Positions 13,301-26,417 of a stretch of DNA of 64,000 nucleotides are shown piece by piece. The stretch covers positions 12,477,669 to 12,541,668 of the forward strand of contig CM055193.1 in NCBI GenBank assembly GCA_029224185.1, read 5' to 3'. The first letter of the stretch is position 1. Each line of letters opens with the position of its first letter. Under the pieces are notes generated by a model, which was not told the DNA's origin, searched no databases, and worked only from the letters and a program-made list of their open reading frames with translations. A program made the translations under genes and the position numbers. Origin of the DNA: Karalla daura (lineage: Eukaryota > Chordata > Actinopteri > Chaetodontiformes > Leiognathidae).

Positions 13301-13851
13301 GCATGTTAACACTTTGCCTAAACTGGACTGAAACTGAAACCCATGATCAGTAATAATGATCAATACTAACCTGTGATCAGCTGAAATGACCATCAATGCA
13401 AATATCTCCGACTTTGAGCAGGAACAAAGAGCTGCGCTATTTAAAACCATTCTTTGATTTGCTCATTAAAACTTTTGCTGTCATAGAGGGATAAAAAATA
13501 CTGAAGAAAAGAGACTCATATCATATGATCCATACTTTTTGATATGAAAAAATCCTCTTTTTCAAATCGACCCATCATTTACTAGAATAGCATTTTTCTT
13601 TAGCTCGGAAGCTTCAGGTCAGGTGTCAAAACTGTCCACAGATTTTTTTTCTCATTTGAGAATTTATATCATGGTCACAGACAACACAACACATGCTTTT
13701 CTATTTTATATATTGAAATATGATGTCTTTTCAACATAGTGGTACCATAATAGATCGACAGTCAGACAGATCAGATCTGAAAGCTAAAAATGATTTTAAT
13801 TGGAAGTTCCTACCTGAGCGGTGCGAGGACTTTCGCAGTGATGAGCTTCAT
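7363..13851 (-). CDS. ocstamp: Osteoclast stimulatory transmembrane protein (DC-STAMP family), three exons
   Basis: Exons 13814-13851, 7784-8798 and 7363-7716; 38+1015+354 nt gives 468 residues with no stop. The last intron is only 67 nt. OCSTAMP is a multipass membrane protein needed for fusion of osteoclast and macrophage precursors. Several hydrophobic segments are visible, for example around LSLCFTLAVLTGGLLHHWLL and ILVLNVVPNITVNVGVV, plus the conserved HPVRCVL stretch and a C-terminal ARRLR-like region followed by ASFF. Neighbour slc13a3 supports OCSTAMP rather than DCSTAMP. The first exon (MKLITAKVLAPLR) was chosen because it has a good start context (AAAATGA), a GTAGGA donor, and ends in phase 2, exactly what the acceptor at 8799-8801 requires. 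The alternative is reading through that acceptor from a Met at 8869. The 5-kb first intron contains the whole plus-strand coiled-coil gene. Family is sure; the first exon is an inference. Confidence 0.85.
9478..9503. repeat. ATAAT pentanucleotide tandem repeat
   Basis: About five copies of a TAATA-type pentamer in an AT-rich part of the first ocstamp intron. Confidence 0.8.
9964..13119 (+). CDS. Unrecognised coiled-coil protein with duplicated exon modules, nested in ocstamp intron 1
   Basis: Proposed exons 9964-10737, 10788-11174, 11225-11611, 12092-12769 and 12892-13119, all phase 0, give 817 residues. I do not recognise the family. The first exon has a basic, Pro/Gln-rich N-terminus (RRRKKK near residue 31), then Glu/Lys/Gln-rich heptad sequence typical of a long coiled coil. 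No signal peptide or membrane segment is seen. The protein ends in a strongly basic tail (KKSLRKRFIRLFKKP). Exons 1-4 all carry related coiled-coil blocks with repeated phrases such as QWEEERSRLLDQQ. Each of these exons ends at a GTGAGTTAA donor. The acceptors of exons 4 and 5 (ttacag|GAGGTC, atacag|GAGGAC) are good. Those of exons 2 and 3 are weak: using 'tgtag' at 10787 and 11224 gives introns of only 50 nt; a phase-0 alternative is 'caag' ending at 10856. Start Met has a fair context (aacATGt). Real gene likely; details of exons 2-3 uncertain. Confidence 0.65.
10743..11655 (+). repeat. Tandem 437-bp duplication carrying a coiled-coil exon
   Basis: The segment starting near 10743 recurs 437 bases later with very few differences (compare 10788 with 11225, and 10857 with 11294). 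Each unit carries the intron start, a hybrid exon and its donor. A third partial copy of the intron start continues to about 11655 and then diverges. Confidence 0.9.
11612..12091 (+). other. Third long intron of the coiled-coil gene, with the parental copy of a duplicated intron segment
   Basis: Positions about 11882-11942 match the segments at 10784-10843 and 11221-11280 (sharing 'gatgaaaatgtgtggccaga'). Here the segment is purely intronic and continues into unrelated sequence, unlike the two tandem units, where it is joined to exon sequence. Confidence 0.7.
13168..13177 (+). terminator. Poly(A) signal of the nested coiled-coil gene
   Basis: Two overlapping AATAAA hexamers begin 49 nt after the stop codon. 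This short 3' UTR ends well before the first ocstamp exon at 13814, so the nested gene fits fully inside the intron. Confidence 0.7.
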
Positions 13852-15424
13852 TTTGTCCGTGGGAATAATGAGCCGAAGGAGGAACAGGACCTGTGAGCGC
13901 TGGGAGATGTGAGATGAAAGGGGAACTTTGCTGAACAGTCAGCGTCATGTTGTTTGCTGCCAACAAGTTCTCACGAGAGGAAACGGAAAAAAAAGAAAAA
14001 GAAAAAAAAGAAAGAAAACATGACCAAAAACAATACGTGACACAAAATCATATGGAAGGGGGATGAAGTCATGCACACACACACATACACACACACACAC
14101 AACACGTGACAGTGTCAGTGCAACACGGGTGCTGTCACATAGATTTAATGCCATTTTTATTAACTTCTTTTTAGCCCACACACTGTGTTAACATTCTGAC
14201 GCCAACACACCAGGTTTATTCAGTCCTCCAGGACAGTGATGAGTTGACACCAGAAGGTTTTTCTATGACATTTCTCTGCCGGAGGTGGAAAGAAGACTGC
14301 ACTCAGGCGCACTGGTCACCTGACACACGCTGCCCACACTTTTTTCTCCAGCTTGACACATACGTCTGAAAATAACCACAGGAGGAACTCAGATTCTTAA
14401 AAGTAACATCATGACATTAATTAGTAGCTCGGTGTTAGTGAGGCTGATATTGCTATTGAACGTGCTGAACATCATTTTGTCTTATCGGTTGTATATTTAC
14501 AAGCTGACTCCCAACTTTTTAACCTATGCGATCTGCACAAAACCTTTTGTGTTCCTAATATGTAACTGTTAGTTTACATAAGATAGCGGCTGTAGTTGTT
14601 TACAAGACTAATCGCTGGGGTTGATATCTTAAAATGATTTATAACTGAAGTCTGATCCCCCCAGTGTGTGCAAAAGCTGTGAAACGTTTATTATTATATT
14701 AGGGGGCAATTATCCCATTCCCATAATTATCCCAACCCCACCTGGTTAATGAGGACACATCAGGCTCTCAGGCTGGGGAGCACAGCCGGGACCATGATTA
14801 GAAGCAAGGATGAGGGTTGGGATCCCAGATGGTCCTACCCACAATCTAGTCCAGTTGTGGTCCTTGAGCTGAGATCCCGGATCTCCTCGGATCACCCTCA
14901 TCCTGGCAGCCAGGTTGGGCAACCCCGGTGGTGGGTCACACCTGAGATTGTGGGCCATCGCAGGACACACAAACCATTCACTCTCACACCGACTTATAGT
15001 CTCCAATCGAGTTAAACATGGATGTGTTTTGACTGTGGAGTCTGTGAGGAAACCCATGCATACATGGAGATGCATCCAAACTCCACACAGAGAGACTCTC
15101 ATGATTTGAACCTTGAAAAAATGTAAACACACACTTTGTCCAGGAAGTGTGTGAATGAAGGGAACTTCTAATATTACACTGTTTACTGCCATGCTGTACT
15201 CTACAGTGTCTGTGTCTCTATACGAAATGTTTATTTGGTCCTTTTTGTTGCGGGACTTTGTCATTTTTACAATACCATCAGTAAACTTTTAAATTGTTAT
15301 AGTAAGTGCTTATCCACTTCTGTTGGCACAGTTTTATTGCTTCAGGAAAAGCATTCCTGCACAGCTGTAAAACTCGATGCATATTGAGGACACTGTCGGA
15401 AAATCACTGTCTACTCTTTATCTG

Positions 15425-15467
<43 letters not shown>

Positions 15468-16989
15468 TACGTCATCTTCATTCATCATGGACAGTGGGGC
15501 AAATACACTAGCACGTGATTGGAAGCAGTGTGTTTTTCCACGTTACTCGTGCAGTGCTGTCAGCCAGAACATCCTGTACCGCTCTGCAGGTGTGAGTCCA
15601 CTGTTCTGCAGTCGGCCACCATGTGACCTCCTGCACCACGACTCCGTGGACACTAAGTAACCATCGCAGTCTTGCACCAGTTAGCCATTATTGTCTGCCT
15701 TCAAGACTTAAACTGCACAAATGTAGTAAAGAATTTACAACTGTGTACCTGCTAGGTTTGCGGATGCCGGGGCTGATATGTGTTAAATATGTGTGAAACC
15801 TGCAGTAGTGAGGCAGCAGCTAATCAAAACCTATTTTAAACTAAAACGAGAATTTCACAGCTGCAAATACTCCGATAACAAGGTCCTCCTCTTGACAATA
15901 AATCTGTTACATCATCACAAGAAATACAGACGGCACATGCAACTTATAACACAAATTCAATTTATTACAGTAGGTTTGTTACAGTAGGTTGATAGATTTA
16001 GGTCACATTGTAACAAGATGTACATATTCATTAGTGGGAATTTGTACTTGAACATAGAAATGATTTCGAATGTATTGTATAAACAATGATCTTTAAGTAA
16101 TTTTTAGTCTAATTTTTCCATTTCCGCTTCACCAGAGGAGGTCTTGATGGTGATCACTCTCCTGGTTGAGCTAACATTGCTTCTCCCAAGTAAATTCAGT
16201 AAAGAAATCTACATTTTTATTAGAATTATTAACAGCAGTTTTTATTCACAGCAGAATTATTCACACTATTTTTCCAGCAGAGGTCACCCTAGAAGCATCC
16301 AAACAAACACTCTTCAAGAGGTTTATTCATATATTTATATATATATATATATGTATGTATATAAAAAACTATTCAGTTGTTGAGGTTAAATATCTCTCCT
16401 ATCCAGATTTAAGAAAGTGGAGAGTGAAATAAAGCAGCCTGTATTAAAAATACAACTCTGATTCAAAAAGGAAAAATGAAAAAAGTCAGGGTCAGTGTTT
16501 GCAATTTGGATTTCACAACGTTCAATGTGAATTTGATGCCATGTCTCAAACAGGTGCAATGAAGTTTCAGCACTCATGATTCATCCATTCATTGTCTCAC
16601 CCACTTTGAACACAGGGGTTCAAGATCTACGCATACAGCAATCATTCTCACACTCACAATGAGGGGTCGGTGGTCTAAACATGCATGTTTCTGAACTCTG
16701 AGAGGAAACCAGAGGTGGAGAGAACATGCAAACTTCTGGTCGAATGATTGCATTCTGTTACACTGTGATTTTACATGTCGTTCCACCTTATTTTGGAACC
16801 TGAGTTGCAAAACTAACATAAGAAAATAGCTTGAAAGCCTCTTAAGACACTTGAGCATAATAAAGTTTTTAAAGTCATCATAACAGGTAACAGCTGAGGC
16901 TCCGGAGTCTTCTGACATTTTGTCCCTGTTTATAGATAAAAAACACAATTTTAACTCAATCTCCTCCTCCATGCTCATGCTGGGAGTCG
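13852..16989. other. Intergenic stretch between ocstamp and slc13a3
   Basis: The ocstamp promoter should lie just above 13851. Degenerate copies of the common fish repeat (minus orientation) occur at about 14985-15125 and 16578-16745. A (CA)n microsatellite is at 15427-15465. An imperfect inverted repeat lies at about 14800-14905 ('gatgaggg' facing 'ccctcatc'). Several TTTATT hexamers (for example 16322-16327) could serve as slc13a3 poly(A) signals on the minus strand. No exon was recognised. Confidence 0.5.
15427..15465. repeat. (CA)n microsatellite
   Basis: Uninterrupted AC dinucleotide run of about 19 units. Confidence 0.95.
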
Positions 16990-19900
16990 TCACATCGTAG
17001 CATTGAGCGACTGCATGGTTGACATGTGCAGACCAACAGCAGTCTTGTTGATGGGATGAGCCCATTCTGGATATGACCGCAAGTCAAACATGGCAACGCC
17101 CCAGGTGTTCATGGCCAGAGAGACCGAGAGGATACCGAGGATGTTCATGACAAAGCCAGTTTTCACCTGAGAAACCAAGCAAACAAACAAACAATAAGGA
17201 CAAGAGACAAGAGGCAACAACTTGTTGCAGCATCCAGTATCTCACCATATCTTTGACCATGAGGTGTCCTGAGGCAAAGGCAATGGAGTTGGGTGGCGTG
17301 GACACAGGCAGCATGAAGGCATATGAACATCCTACTGTTGCGGGTATCATGAAGTACAGAGGGTTCACTGACACACGGATGGCCTACAGACACAAACACA
17401 AGTTAACATTCTAGAGAGGAAGTCCATTAATAATGCACTCCCCCAATTTGGTGTGAAACTTTGGAGCCATTTTACTTCCACTGTGCATGAACATGTACAA
17501 TGATGTTGTATTTAGCAGGTCTAATGTGTACAACATAATAGTTTTCTGTGTTAAAAGGCTGTCATTTATCATTTAAACAGTATCTCTGAGACTAAGGGGG
17601 TCATCTGTTTTTGCAGACAACTGGGATATACCTAGATAATCACAGGGAGAACACACAACCTTTGTACATAATCTATATTTTCAGTGATCCCCAAAATGCC
17701 CACTGTTTTTTCAAGAGACTACACAATTAAAAGGACAAAAGCAGAAGAAACAAACAAAAATACAAACACTGAATAATATATATGGATATTTTTTGTGATA
17801 TGGTCAAGTGGTTCTGTAGTGTAAATAATTTCTCATGACACAATACCTCCTGTACATCCTGTAAACGATTCCTCGAGCGGACATTTTGCAGTATAGGAAT
17901 CAGTCTTGCCTCAGATAATGATTAGTGGGAGCAGTTAATGTCTAACAGGCTTCAGACCTGAGCACAGTTATTGCAAGAGTCTAACAAGCTCACTAATCCT
18001 TTGATCAAGATCACAGCAAAACCCTTCGTCTTGTTGCTGAGTCTACCACATCTTCTTCTTCTGTGTGGAGCACTGAGAAAAAACAGATCAGCACGGTCTC
18101 ACACTCTGTATCTTACCAGTTCTGCAATGACGGGCAGAAATATGATTATCGTGGCAGTGTTGCTGGCGAACTCAGTGAAGCACGCCAAGAAACCAGTGAT
18201 CAACATCACAGCTGCGGCAGGAGGGACCTCGGCCAAAGGCTGGAGGTGGCCTCCGATCCAGGAGGCGAGTCCCGACTCCTGCCAAACGCCACACGACCGG
18301 GGTCGTGGGTCAGAGATCATGGCACAACATAATAAAGCAAAGCAGAGAGGAGAACCCAGCGGAGCGGAGCAGCACAGAGGAGACGCACATAACAGCACGC
18401 GTTTACCACACAGTCATGAGAGCTTCTCCTGTCTGCACTCACAAATTGTGCGTTCAGCCGAAAGTTAACTTTAATAAGCTAATTAATTCTTGAGCTTAGA
18501 ATGAGCTCATTAGCTAAATCTTAAAATAATTCCCACACTTTGTACTTAACGATTAGACATATTGTCAGCTAGATTGTCTGTGGATTAGTGAGAATAGTTG
18601 TAAAGTTCAGGTTATTTTCAAAATATTGAACAGCAGCATTTCAGATTAGTACATGGAAACTGTTTGCCGAGCTCTGTACAGCAGTGGCAAAAGGTGCCTG
18701 TCTGCACCTTCCAAGGCAAACATATCAATCGATACACATCCTAGGCTGTTTGTTGGAATTAAGAAACCAGCTTGATTTTGCACTGTTCCTTAGCAAGCTA
18801 GCAAAACCCACAAAATTCCTCATAAAATATTTAATCGTATATTTCTTTGTTCTTGCAGAACAACCAAAATCAAAAAGACATAATATGGTAATGAGTGCAG
18901 ATGGGTCTTGTTGCATCAAGACACAGCTAGGCTAGTTTCCCATTGTTTACATTCAGTATGCTAGGCTACAGTAAGCTAAGCTAGTTGTTGTCTGACTGCA
19001 GCTCCGGATTTCTACTGTACAGTGGCAAAGTCTCTTTCCTACAATCTGAAATAACGGCTTTAAGAAGTAGGAAAGAACGTGGAAGCTTAAGATGACTTTC
19101 CTAAGTTTAACTGGAATTACAGAGCATGTGTACCTCACAAGCTTTAGCCATAGCAAAGCCGCCTCCAAGAAGCAGGATGATATTCCATGGAACAGAGTCC
19201 TGGGCTTTCTTCCACGATAACAGAGGCACATATGGAGTGTTTGAAGCTGAAAAATAGAAAACATTTTAGTGTTCTGGTTTTAGTACGCAATTTTCTAAGG
19301 GTGCACATACCATATACACATATCATTCTCACACATTTTTAGCTATTAATGTTGGTCATATTAAAGGGAGCTTTCTGTTTTCCACCATGTTGATGCAGGC
19401 CACCAGGCCAAAAGGTAAGCGTGTTTTTTGGCAAATTAATGAGGTGAGGCAGAGATTAGTCCATGTTGCCTCGGGTAGCTTGCAAAATGCTTTAGATCAA
19501 GTGCAATCAGCCTCAAAAGAAAAGAACAAACACAAATCCAGGACTTTATTCATGTTTCATGTTTGTTTGTTTTTTTTACTTTAAACTTACCCTGCTTTCT
19601 TGTGCTTATTTCTCTTCTTCAGTGTGATTAAGACCAAATTTTACTCTGGTTGACCCACAACATTGCATTCTCCTCTATTCTAACATCTGACCTACAGCAA
19701 GAGGGAACGGATGAACCCCATGAGCTGCTTGCGTGCAGTGGTTTATTTGACCAGCTGAACATAATATACACAATAACACACACACACTCACACACACACA
19801 CTCCAACGCACACAAAATACACGTGTACGCTTTGTGCGCATGCTCCCAAGTTTGCACAGTGACACACAAACAAAAAGCCCAAAGTGTGACAGCATAGCTC

Positions 19901-22900
19901 TGAGAGATTATTCTAATCACACAAACAGAGAAACTGTAGTTTCAGCTCCAGACGGGAAATTTGCTCAGACTCTCTAATCTACATTATTAACATTCCTCAG
20001 CTGATTTGAAGGTTTTTTGCATTCACTGTGCAAGAGACACACACTGGATGCCATTGGTTACCAATCTTTTGCCAATGATTAGATATCAATATTAACTTGT
20101 TTTGAAACAGTTCCTATAGCCGCCACCTACTTACTTTTTATATTGTGCATATTGTGGTGAGAGCTCACTAACCTTGAGGGTCGAACCACCAGCTCAGAGA
20201 TGGTTTTTGTGAGGGGAAGAAGAACAGTATGGACACGATGATCACACCAGTCACTGCATCTGAGACGTACCTGCAGCGAGGGGAGGGGAAGAAAATACAA
20301 GCAGACATGTGTCAACGTAAAGATGTGATGACCCGGATGAAGCAGGAAGTGACGCAGAATATAACAGAACAGGATCTGCATTTAATCGTCCCACAGTGGG
20401 GAAATGTCAACAAAGGTATATATATATAACACAGGTATCATCAACTTTGAAGTTCTTACCCTTTCTTAAAAAACACGGACCAGCCGGTGACAAATTTGGG
20501 ATCTCGTGTGAACAGGAGGACGGCAAACAGCACAAAAAAGAAAGATATCGCCCCCTCTGCGAAACTGAAAATGAGCACGTAGTTGAAAAGAAAGTAAATG
20601 CATCTGTGGCGAAAACAGACTCATTCACCCTGTATTGCTTGAGATTTGAAGACATACACGAGTCCTCACTTTATGGGCCCTAATTTTCTGTAATCTTCCT
20701 CGATCATAGCCTTGGCTCTGGCCTCTGCCTGGGCTCGCCTGTCATTTTTCTTGAGGCACAATCTGAGGAGGAGATGAGGATTAGAGATAAAGCAACAATA
20801 ATACATTTTAAAATTAATCATTTTTTTAACTTTTCCCCACATTATTTCTTCATCTGCAGCATGAAAATGTCTGATATATTACCTTGTATTCAACCCCCCA
20901 TAGAGGAACGCAATCCAGAGCCATCCCAAAAACAGGAAGAGAAGCATGAGCGGGAAAGCGAAGGCAAACCAGGATCCAAAGTTGATGAGGTCGCAGTCTG
21001 GAAAGTAGCTGTGAAGCAAACAGGCTGCGTTAACAAAAAAAAAGAAGTTTCCATCATGCAGAGTTGTCACTGTCAAGACAGAAAGCTACCTTTTCAGCTG
21101 TCCGATCAGGATGAGGTTGGGCGCGGTGCCTGTTAGCGTGGCGGTCCCTCCGATGCTGGCAGCGTATGGGATACAGATCAGGAAGCCTTTCCACACCTGC
21201 ATCTGATACTGCGCCTCTTTGCGGCTCTCCTCGGACGTCCTGAAGTCACTCTGCTCCATCCCATCCGGCCTTTGAGAGCAGCAAGAGACGTAATTACAAT
21301 ATTGCAAAGAAGAGTGTGTCAGTAAATGCATCATACTACTCGGGGAGTTAAAAAGTATCAACCACATGATCAACATTTGGTATTAAACAAAAAAGCATTT
21401 GACTACAAGTAGCTAAAAAATTCCTCTGTTTAATCAACATGGTTTCAGTTTGATAGAACAGGATTGTCCACTGTCCCAGTGTTTTTCTCACCCATCTATT
21501 GACAGTATTTGTTTTTCCGTAGGCATCGATGGCAGTGAATGTAGCTTCACCGTAGACTGACCTGAAGGAAATAAAAGGAAGTTTTGTGTCATTACTTGAT
21601 TTTTTTATTTAATTAAATTTATAATTTCACGTTTAAGCCCATTGAGACCGGTCAGCCTCTGCTTTATTCAATACATGACTTTAAGTCTATCCAGCATTTT
21701 TAAACACTTACTACATGAATATTGGCTAACTGTGTCTCCAAAGAGTCTGTGTAAGTGTATTGGAAAAACTGTACAAAGTTCATACGTTGGATTAGGCATC
21801 TTTCCAACTCAAAAGGACATAGTTAATATAGTACAACACGTGGCATTGTGTTGAACAAGGTGTCTACACTTTTGACACTTAAAATAACATTCACTGACTC
21901 AAATGCAACACTGAAAGATGATTATCTTGAGAATGATATGCTGAAATGTATAAAAAATAACTGTTTATTAACACAACTGGCTACACACATCTGCTCATAA
22001 ACACATCTGATCTTCAATACACATCTGCATCTATCCATCACCAAACCAAACTTTTAACGTAGGGAATAAGGGATATAACCAACAATATCAGTCATAACAG
22101 TCATAACAAATAGCACTGTAATTAGATTCGTTGCAACATAGAGAGTACCGTTGATTATGTCGTCCTCAGGATCGTCGATGGACTTGCACTTCTCCTTCAG
22201 GGACTCGAGGTCTCCAAACAGACTCTCCAGGATGGCGCTGGCGATAGGAAGCATCATGGCCGTTGTGGCGGTGTTGCTGAGCCACATGGACAGGAAGGAC
22301 GAAGTCAACATCATCCCCAGTATGAGCCTGGAAAAATAATGCAATCATCACAATGACATCACCATAAATCACTGTAAATCAGGAAAAAATAGTCAAAATT
22401 GGTCATTTCAGATTAAAACGTTCAATATTTCCCTAAAAAAGCATCATCATATTTTGGTGCCACATTTATTTGCATATTTTTAGAGGCAATTTTCAGGACC
22501 AGATTAATACTAGTCTTGTGTATTGACAGTTGCAGAATGGTATGAGAATGGCTGAAACAGTTGAAATGTATATCATGAACAGCCTGGCTCATAGCTGTCT
22601 TCCATGCTGTTGTGGAACAAGATTATCTGGTACATCACCTGGCTATGGTAGGGCATGGATAGCTTGAAACTGAACTTTTATATTTCAATTTTATGTTGAC
22701 GAGAGGGCACCACAGTCAAGGTCTGGTAAGGTACAGACCCCAAAATCGCTTTGGGGCAGCAGAAAGATAATAACTTTCTCGGTTTGCTGCTTTGCTTTTT
22801 GGCATTCATCTTTTGTAGCTGTCACAACACCTTCTGCTCCGAAAACCTCAGCTCATGAATATGTACAATTGCCCTGGTTTATGATAGGAATCTTGTTGTA

Positions 22901-24025
22901 CTATGTATGAAACACACACCTTAAAGGTGTGTTTGGTTTGAAAAGATATACAATGCCTTCCTTGTATCCATTAAATATGAGAGAAAACGTACAACAAAAC
23001 TAGTTAAAAGGGTTCTTGGGTGTGCAGTTTTCCTCACCATGCTGGTTTAACTCCCACAATACTAAGGACCTTCAGGGCTATCCTGCGATGCAGGCCCCAC
23101 TCCTCGATGGACGAGGCCATCACTAGACCGCTCAGGAAGAGAAAATTGGTTTCGAGGAAGTACTGAGGGCATACTTTCTTGGATGGAAGTATTCCCAGTG
23201 TTGGGAAGAGGCAGACTGGAAGCATCGCAGTGACAGCCAGAGGGAGGGCCTCTGTGCACCAAAACATAGCCATCAGCACCACCACATAAAGACATTTTCC
23301 TTCCTAAAAGATAAGCAACATGTGGTGGTTAACATTCAGCCATGTTTGGAAAACAAGAGAAAGCATGCATGCAAGAACGGATGCAAATGAGTCGAATTGC
23401 AGGATGTACTTTGTGTCACAGTCAATCAGAATAAGAAGCACGTTTGTCACTATATCAAAATAAAATGCATGAAAATAGTTTACTGTTACATAAATACAAC
23501 TATAACTACTTAATAAGTTGATATAAACACATGTATCTTATTTTAATAAGCCAAAACTCAGTTTATGTCATGTCACGTCAGGGACATTACTTAAAAACTC
23601 TCATTAATTTAATTTTCTGTATTTGTATTTGAGAACTGTTTGTTAATGCTTCTACTCAAGATACCAATATGACTTAAACTGATAAGACAAAATAATCAAA
23701 CTAATCATGTTTGACTATTGTGTTTATTTAGTCGATCGTGTAAAACTTTGATACTTAATTAAACAGAAAAAGTCCTTTGATTTCAGATCCTTTAAGCTCT
23801 CGCCTGAACTCTTTTCATACATTCTTAGTAGGCAGGAGGGCTCTCGCCTCCTGTGTGATGAACCAACGGGACTCATTCACTATTCATGGAAAACGCTGGA
23901 AATGCAAAGCCGCTCACCTTCTCCGGCAGAGTGAAGAGCAAAGGCAGAAACAGCAGGGGAGTGAGCAGGAGAATCAGCTGTTTGTGGACAGACCACAACT
24001 TCTTGGACACAACAGATATTTTCAT
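16990..24025 (-). CDS. slc13a3: Sodium-dependent high-affinity dicarboxylate transporter (NaDC3), 13 exons
   Basis: Exons, in transcript order: 23918-24025, 23038-23303, 22149-22327, 21492-21561, 21090-21269, 20883-21008, 20670-20762, 20460-20564, 20173-20270, 19134-19246, 18117-18278, 17246-17383, 16990-17166. They total 1815 nt, 604 residues; human SLC13A3 is 602. All junctions are GT-AG and phases match. The protein cotransports Na+ with succinate, 2-oxoglutarate and related dicarboxylates across the plasma membrane, for instance at the basolateral side of kidney tubules. Both signature SNT motifs of the DASS/SLC13 fold are present (WLSNTAT at 140-146; FASNTATIIIFLP, SNT 485-487), as are CTEALPL, TLTGTAPNL and the near-C-terminal PVSTPPNSIAFASGH. 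The start at 24025 gives MKISVVSKKLW, aligning with the human N-terminus. Its neighbour ocstamp is also its human neighbour. Confidence 0.95.
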
Positions 24026-25569
24026 CTCCGGGATCAGGCTTCAGCTCCGCTCTGGAAAAACTGGGCTGCAGACTTGGGGCCAGTCAGGACGCACTTTGAA
24101 GCCTCTGGCAGCAGGGAGCAGAGATTAACAGCTCTCGTACTGTTTAACTCCTCGGAGGGTGGTGACAAATAGTTAAGAGATGGTTAGCTGCATGACTGAC
24201 AGGTTTCCCAATTTGAGACTTAAAATGTTGAACAACACACAGTTTTTAAGTAGTCCCCCCCCCACACTTTTATATCTATGGGGAAATAGTTGTTATAAAA
24301 GAAGTGTTAACCCAAGGTCAGTCTAAGCCCCTGGCTAAATGATTCACACCGAGCTTAGTTTAAATGACTTTAGGACCACTGGACAAATGTTTGAACTCAC
24401 AATGACACAGCTCTCCTTGCTCAGGAGTTGTGATTTCTACCTGAAACCACCGTCACTGTCTTTTCACTTGAGTGCACGCTATTAGTCATAATTATATGGT
24501 TAAAATGATGGGTCATATTCTTACTTTGAAAACCCAGATTACACCCTCTGATGTGGTTGTGCAAGGCAAATGACTGTGTTGGTGACACATCATTTAGAAG
24601 TTGGCTGTATTTCAATTATTAGTACACATCAGCATCATAGATGGAAAGTCCATCTCCCTATGTGTCTATGGTCCATTGCAGAGAGATAAGATAATGAATG
24701 GATATCTTTTTTTTATGTTAATGTTTTTGATTATTCCACCCCTGCACATGCCACAATCCTGTCAGATTTTTGCACTGTGGTGTTGTGAGACGTTGTGTCA
24801 GTAGATGGCGGTCTGTGCGCATGTTGCTCACACTGCACCTGCTGAGCAGCTCTCAGTCAGACGCCTCGCCTCTGGTATGATCTTAAGTCAATCCCTTCAA
24901 AGGCAGTGATCCATTTTCTGTGTTGCTGCAGGCTCACAAACCAGGGGACCTGGTTGGTAGAAGTTCACTCCCGTGTGATGATTGGTGGATTTCCGCCACA
25001 GGTGTCTGCAGGATTTCTTTGCATCCCCAACAGGGAAATGTCAATAGAGACTAGAGAGCATGCTGGCCTGCACTCTGACTTCCAAAACAAGAACGACACA
25101 CTCCTCTACAAGGGCCATGTCGTGCTTATTTATGACAGGAAATTCTGCCTCAGCAGCATGGGGAGGATGAAAACCACAAGTTGCAAAGTGTGAAAGTGAG
25201 TCAAGAAAACGTAGCATCTAACCCAACATAACGTGTCGAAATATCTCTTGTTTGCCATTTAAACTTTATTGGACAAGCATGTCAGAAGTCTGTACAATAC
25301 TATACAAAGTATACATGTGAACACATATCATACGAGAAGACATTCAAACCTTCCATAGTCAGTTATCACAGTTTGTCATATTCAACGTCATACAACTTGT
25401 CGTCTGTGTGGAAAACAGACCACACAAGACAGGCAACGTCAGGGGGTTTTGGTTCTCCAGACCATGTCCTACATCCTCTCATTTCTCTCGCTCTCTCTCT
25501 GGTTAGGTTGACCTCTTTTGAGCCACAGATAATTTTTATTTTTATTTGCCCCTCACAGCATGATCGTCA
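24026..25569. other. Intergenic stretch between slc13a3 and the CD83-like gene
   Basis: It should contain the slc13a3 promoter and 5' UTR, and the 3' UTR of the immunoglobulin gene. No exon was recognised; the 95-codon frame at 24906-25193 (plus) has no family likeness or splice context. Confidence 0.5.
25264..25269 (-). terminator. Candidate poly(A) signal of the CD83-like gene
   Basis: AATAAA on the minus strand about 300 nt past the stop codon at 25570. Confidence 0.45.
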
Positions 25570-26348
25570 TCAGTAAAAGTTATACTGCCGTCGTTTTGAA
25601 GCCCTGTTGCGAACCTCTTCAGTTACCTGTGAGAAAAAAAAACAGCACAGAACATCAGTTTGGTGACTAATTCAACTGGGAAAATGCCCTCTCACCTCCG
25701 GGGGCTGGGGGGGTTCTGAAAGTGTGAAAGCTCGCCTACAGTATGTGAAGTTTTAGGTTATAGAGGGATCTGGTTCTGGTAGAGGAGGCTCACAATTGTT
25801 TCTGTACACATGATCATCATGCATCTCCATACTACTATGACTGTCAGGGGGTTATTGTCTTTAATCAGAAAACAAAAGGGAAAATTTCAGCTCTGTTTGC
25901 ACTGTCTGTGTGGGGGGAAGTACTGGTACAGGTACAAAAAGTTGTGAGTTGGTTGGTGTACAAACGTCATGTTACTATGGCTGTCTGTCGAGTTCTTTGA
26001 AGTCTATTTAAGGCTCCATCTAAATATAATATATGTGCTTTTGCTGAAATAGGATGTTCAGAGAGCCTTTCTGTGAAGCCACCTTCAAAACCCCCCTTTC
26101 AAACCAGGTAAGAGGCAAGAAGTTTCAAAAGGTTACTGACAAAAGCGGTTTGTGCAGACAACTCAACGTCTGTGAATTGAAAACTGCCATTCTTGAGTTT
26201 CCAAATGTCAAAACGCAAGAATTGATAAAATCTTTGCTTGGATTCTGCTTCAAAACGTGACAAAGAAAACGTTGCATGACTTCTCTTTTTCTGAGAAAGT
26301 AAAAGCAGCGGTTGCACTAGTCAGTCCTACATGTGACACACACACACA

Positions 26349-26417
<69 letters not shown>

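Noticed and set aside
24906..25193. 95-codon plus-strand frame
   Set aside because: No family likeness, no good splice sites, and it probably overlaps only flanking sequence of the minus-strand genes.
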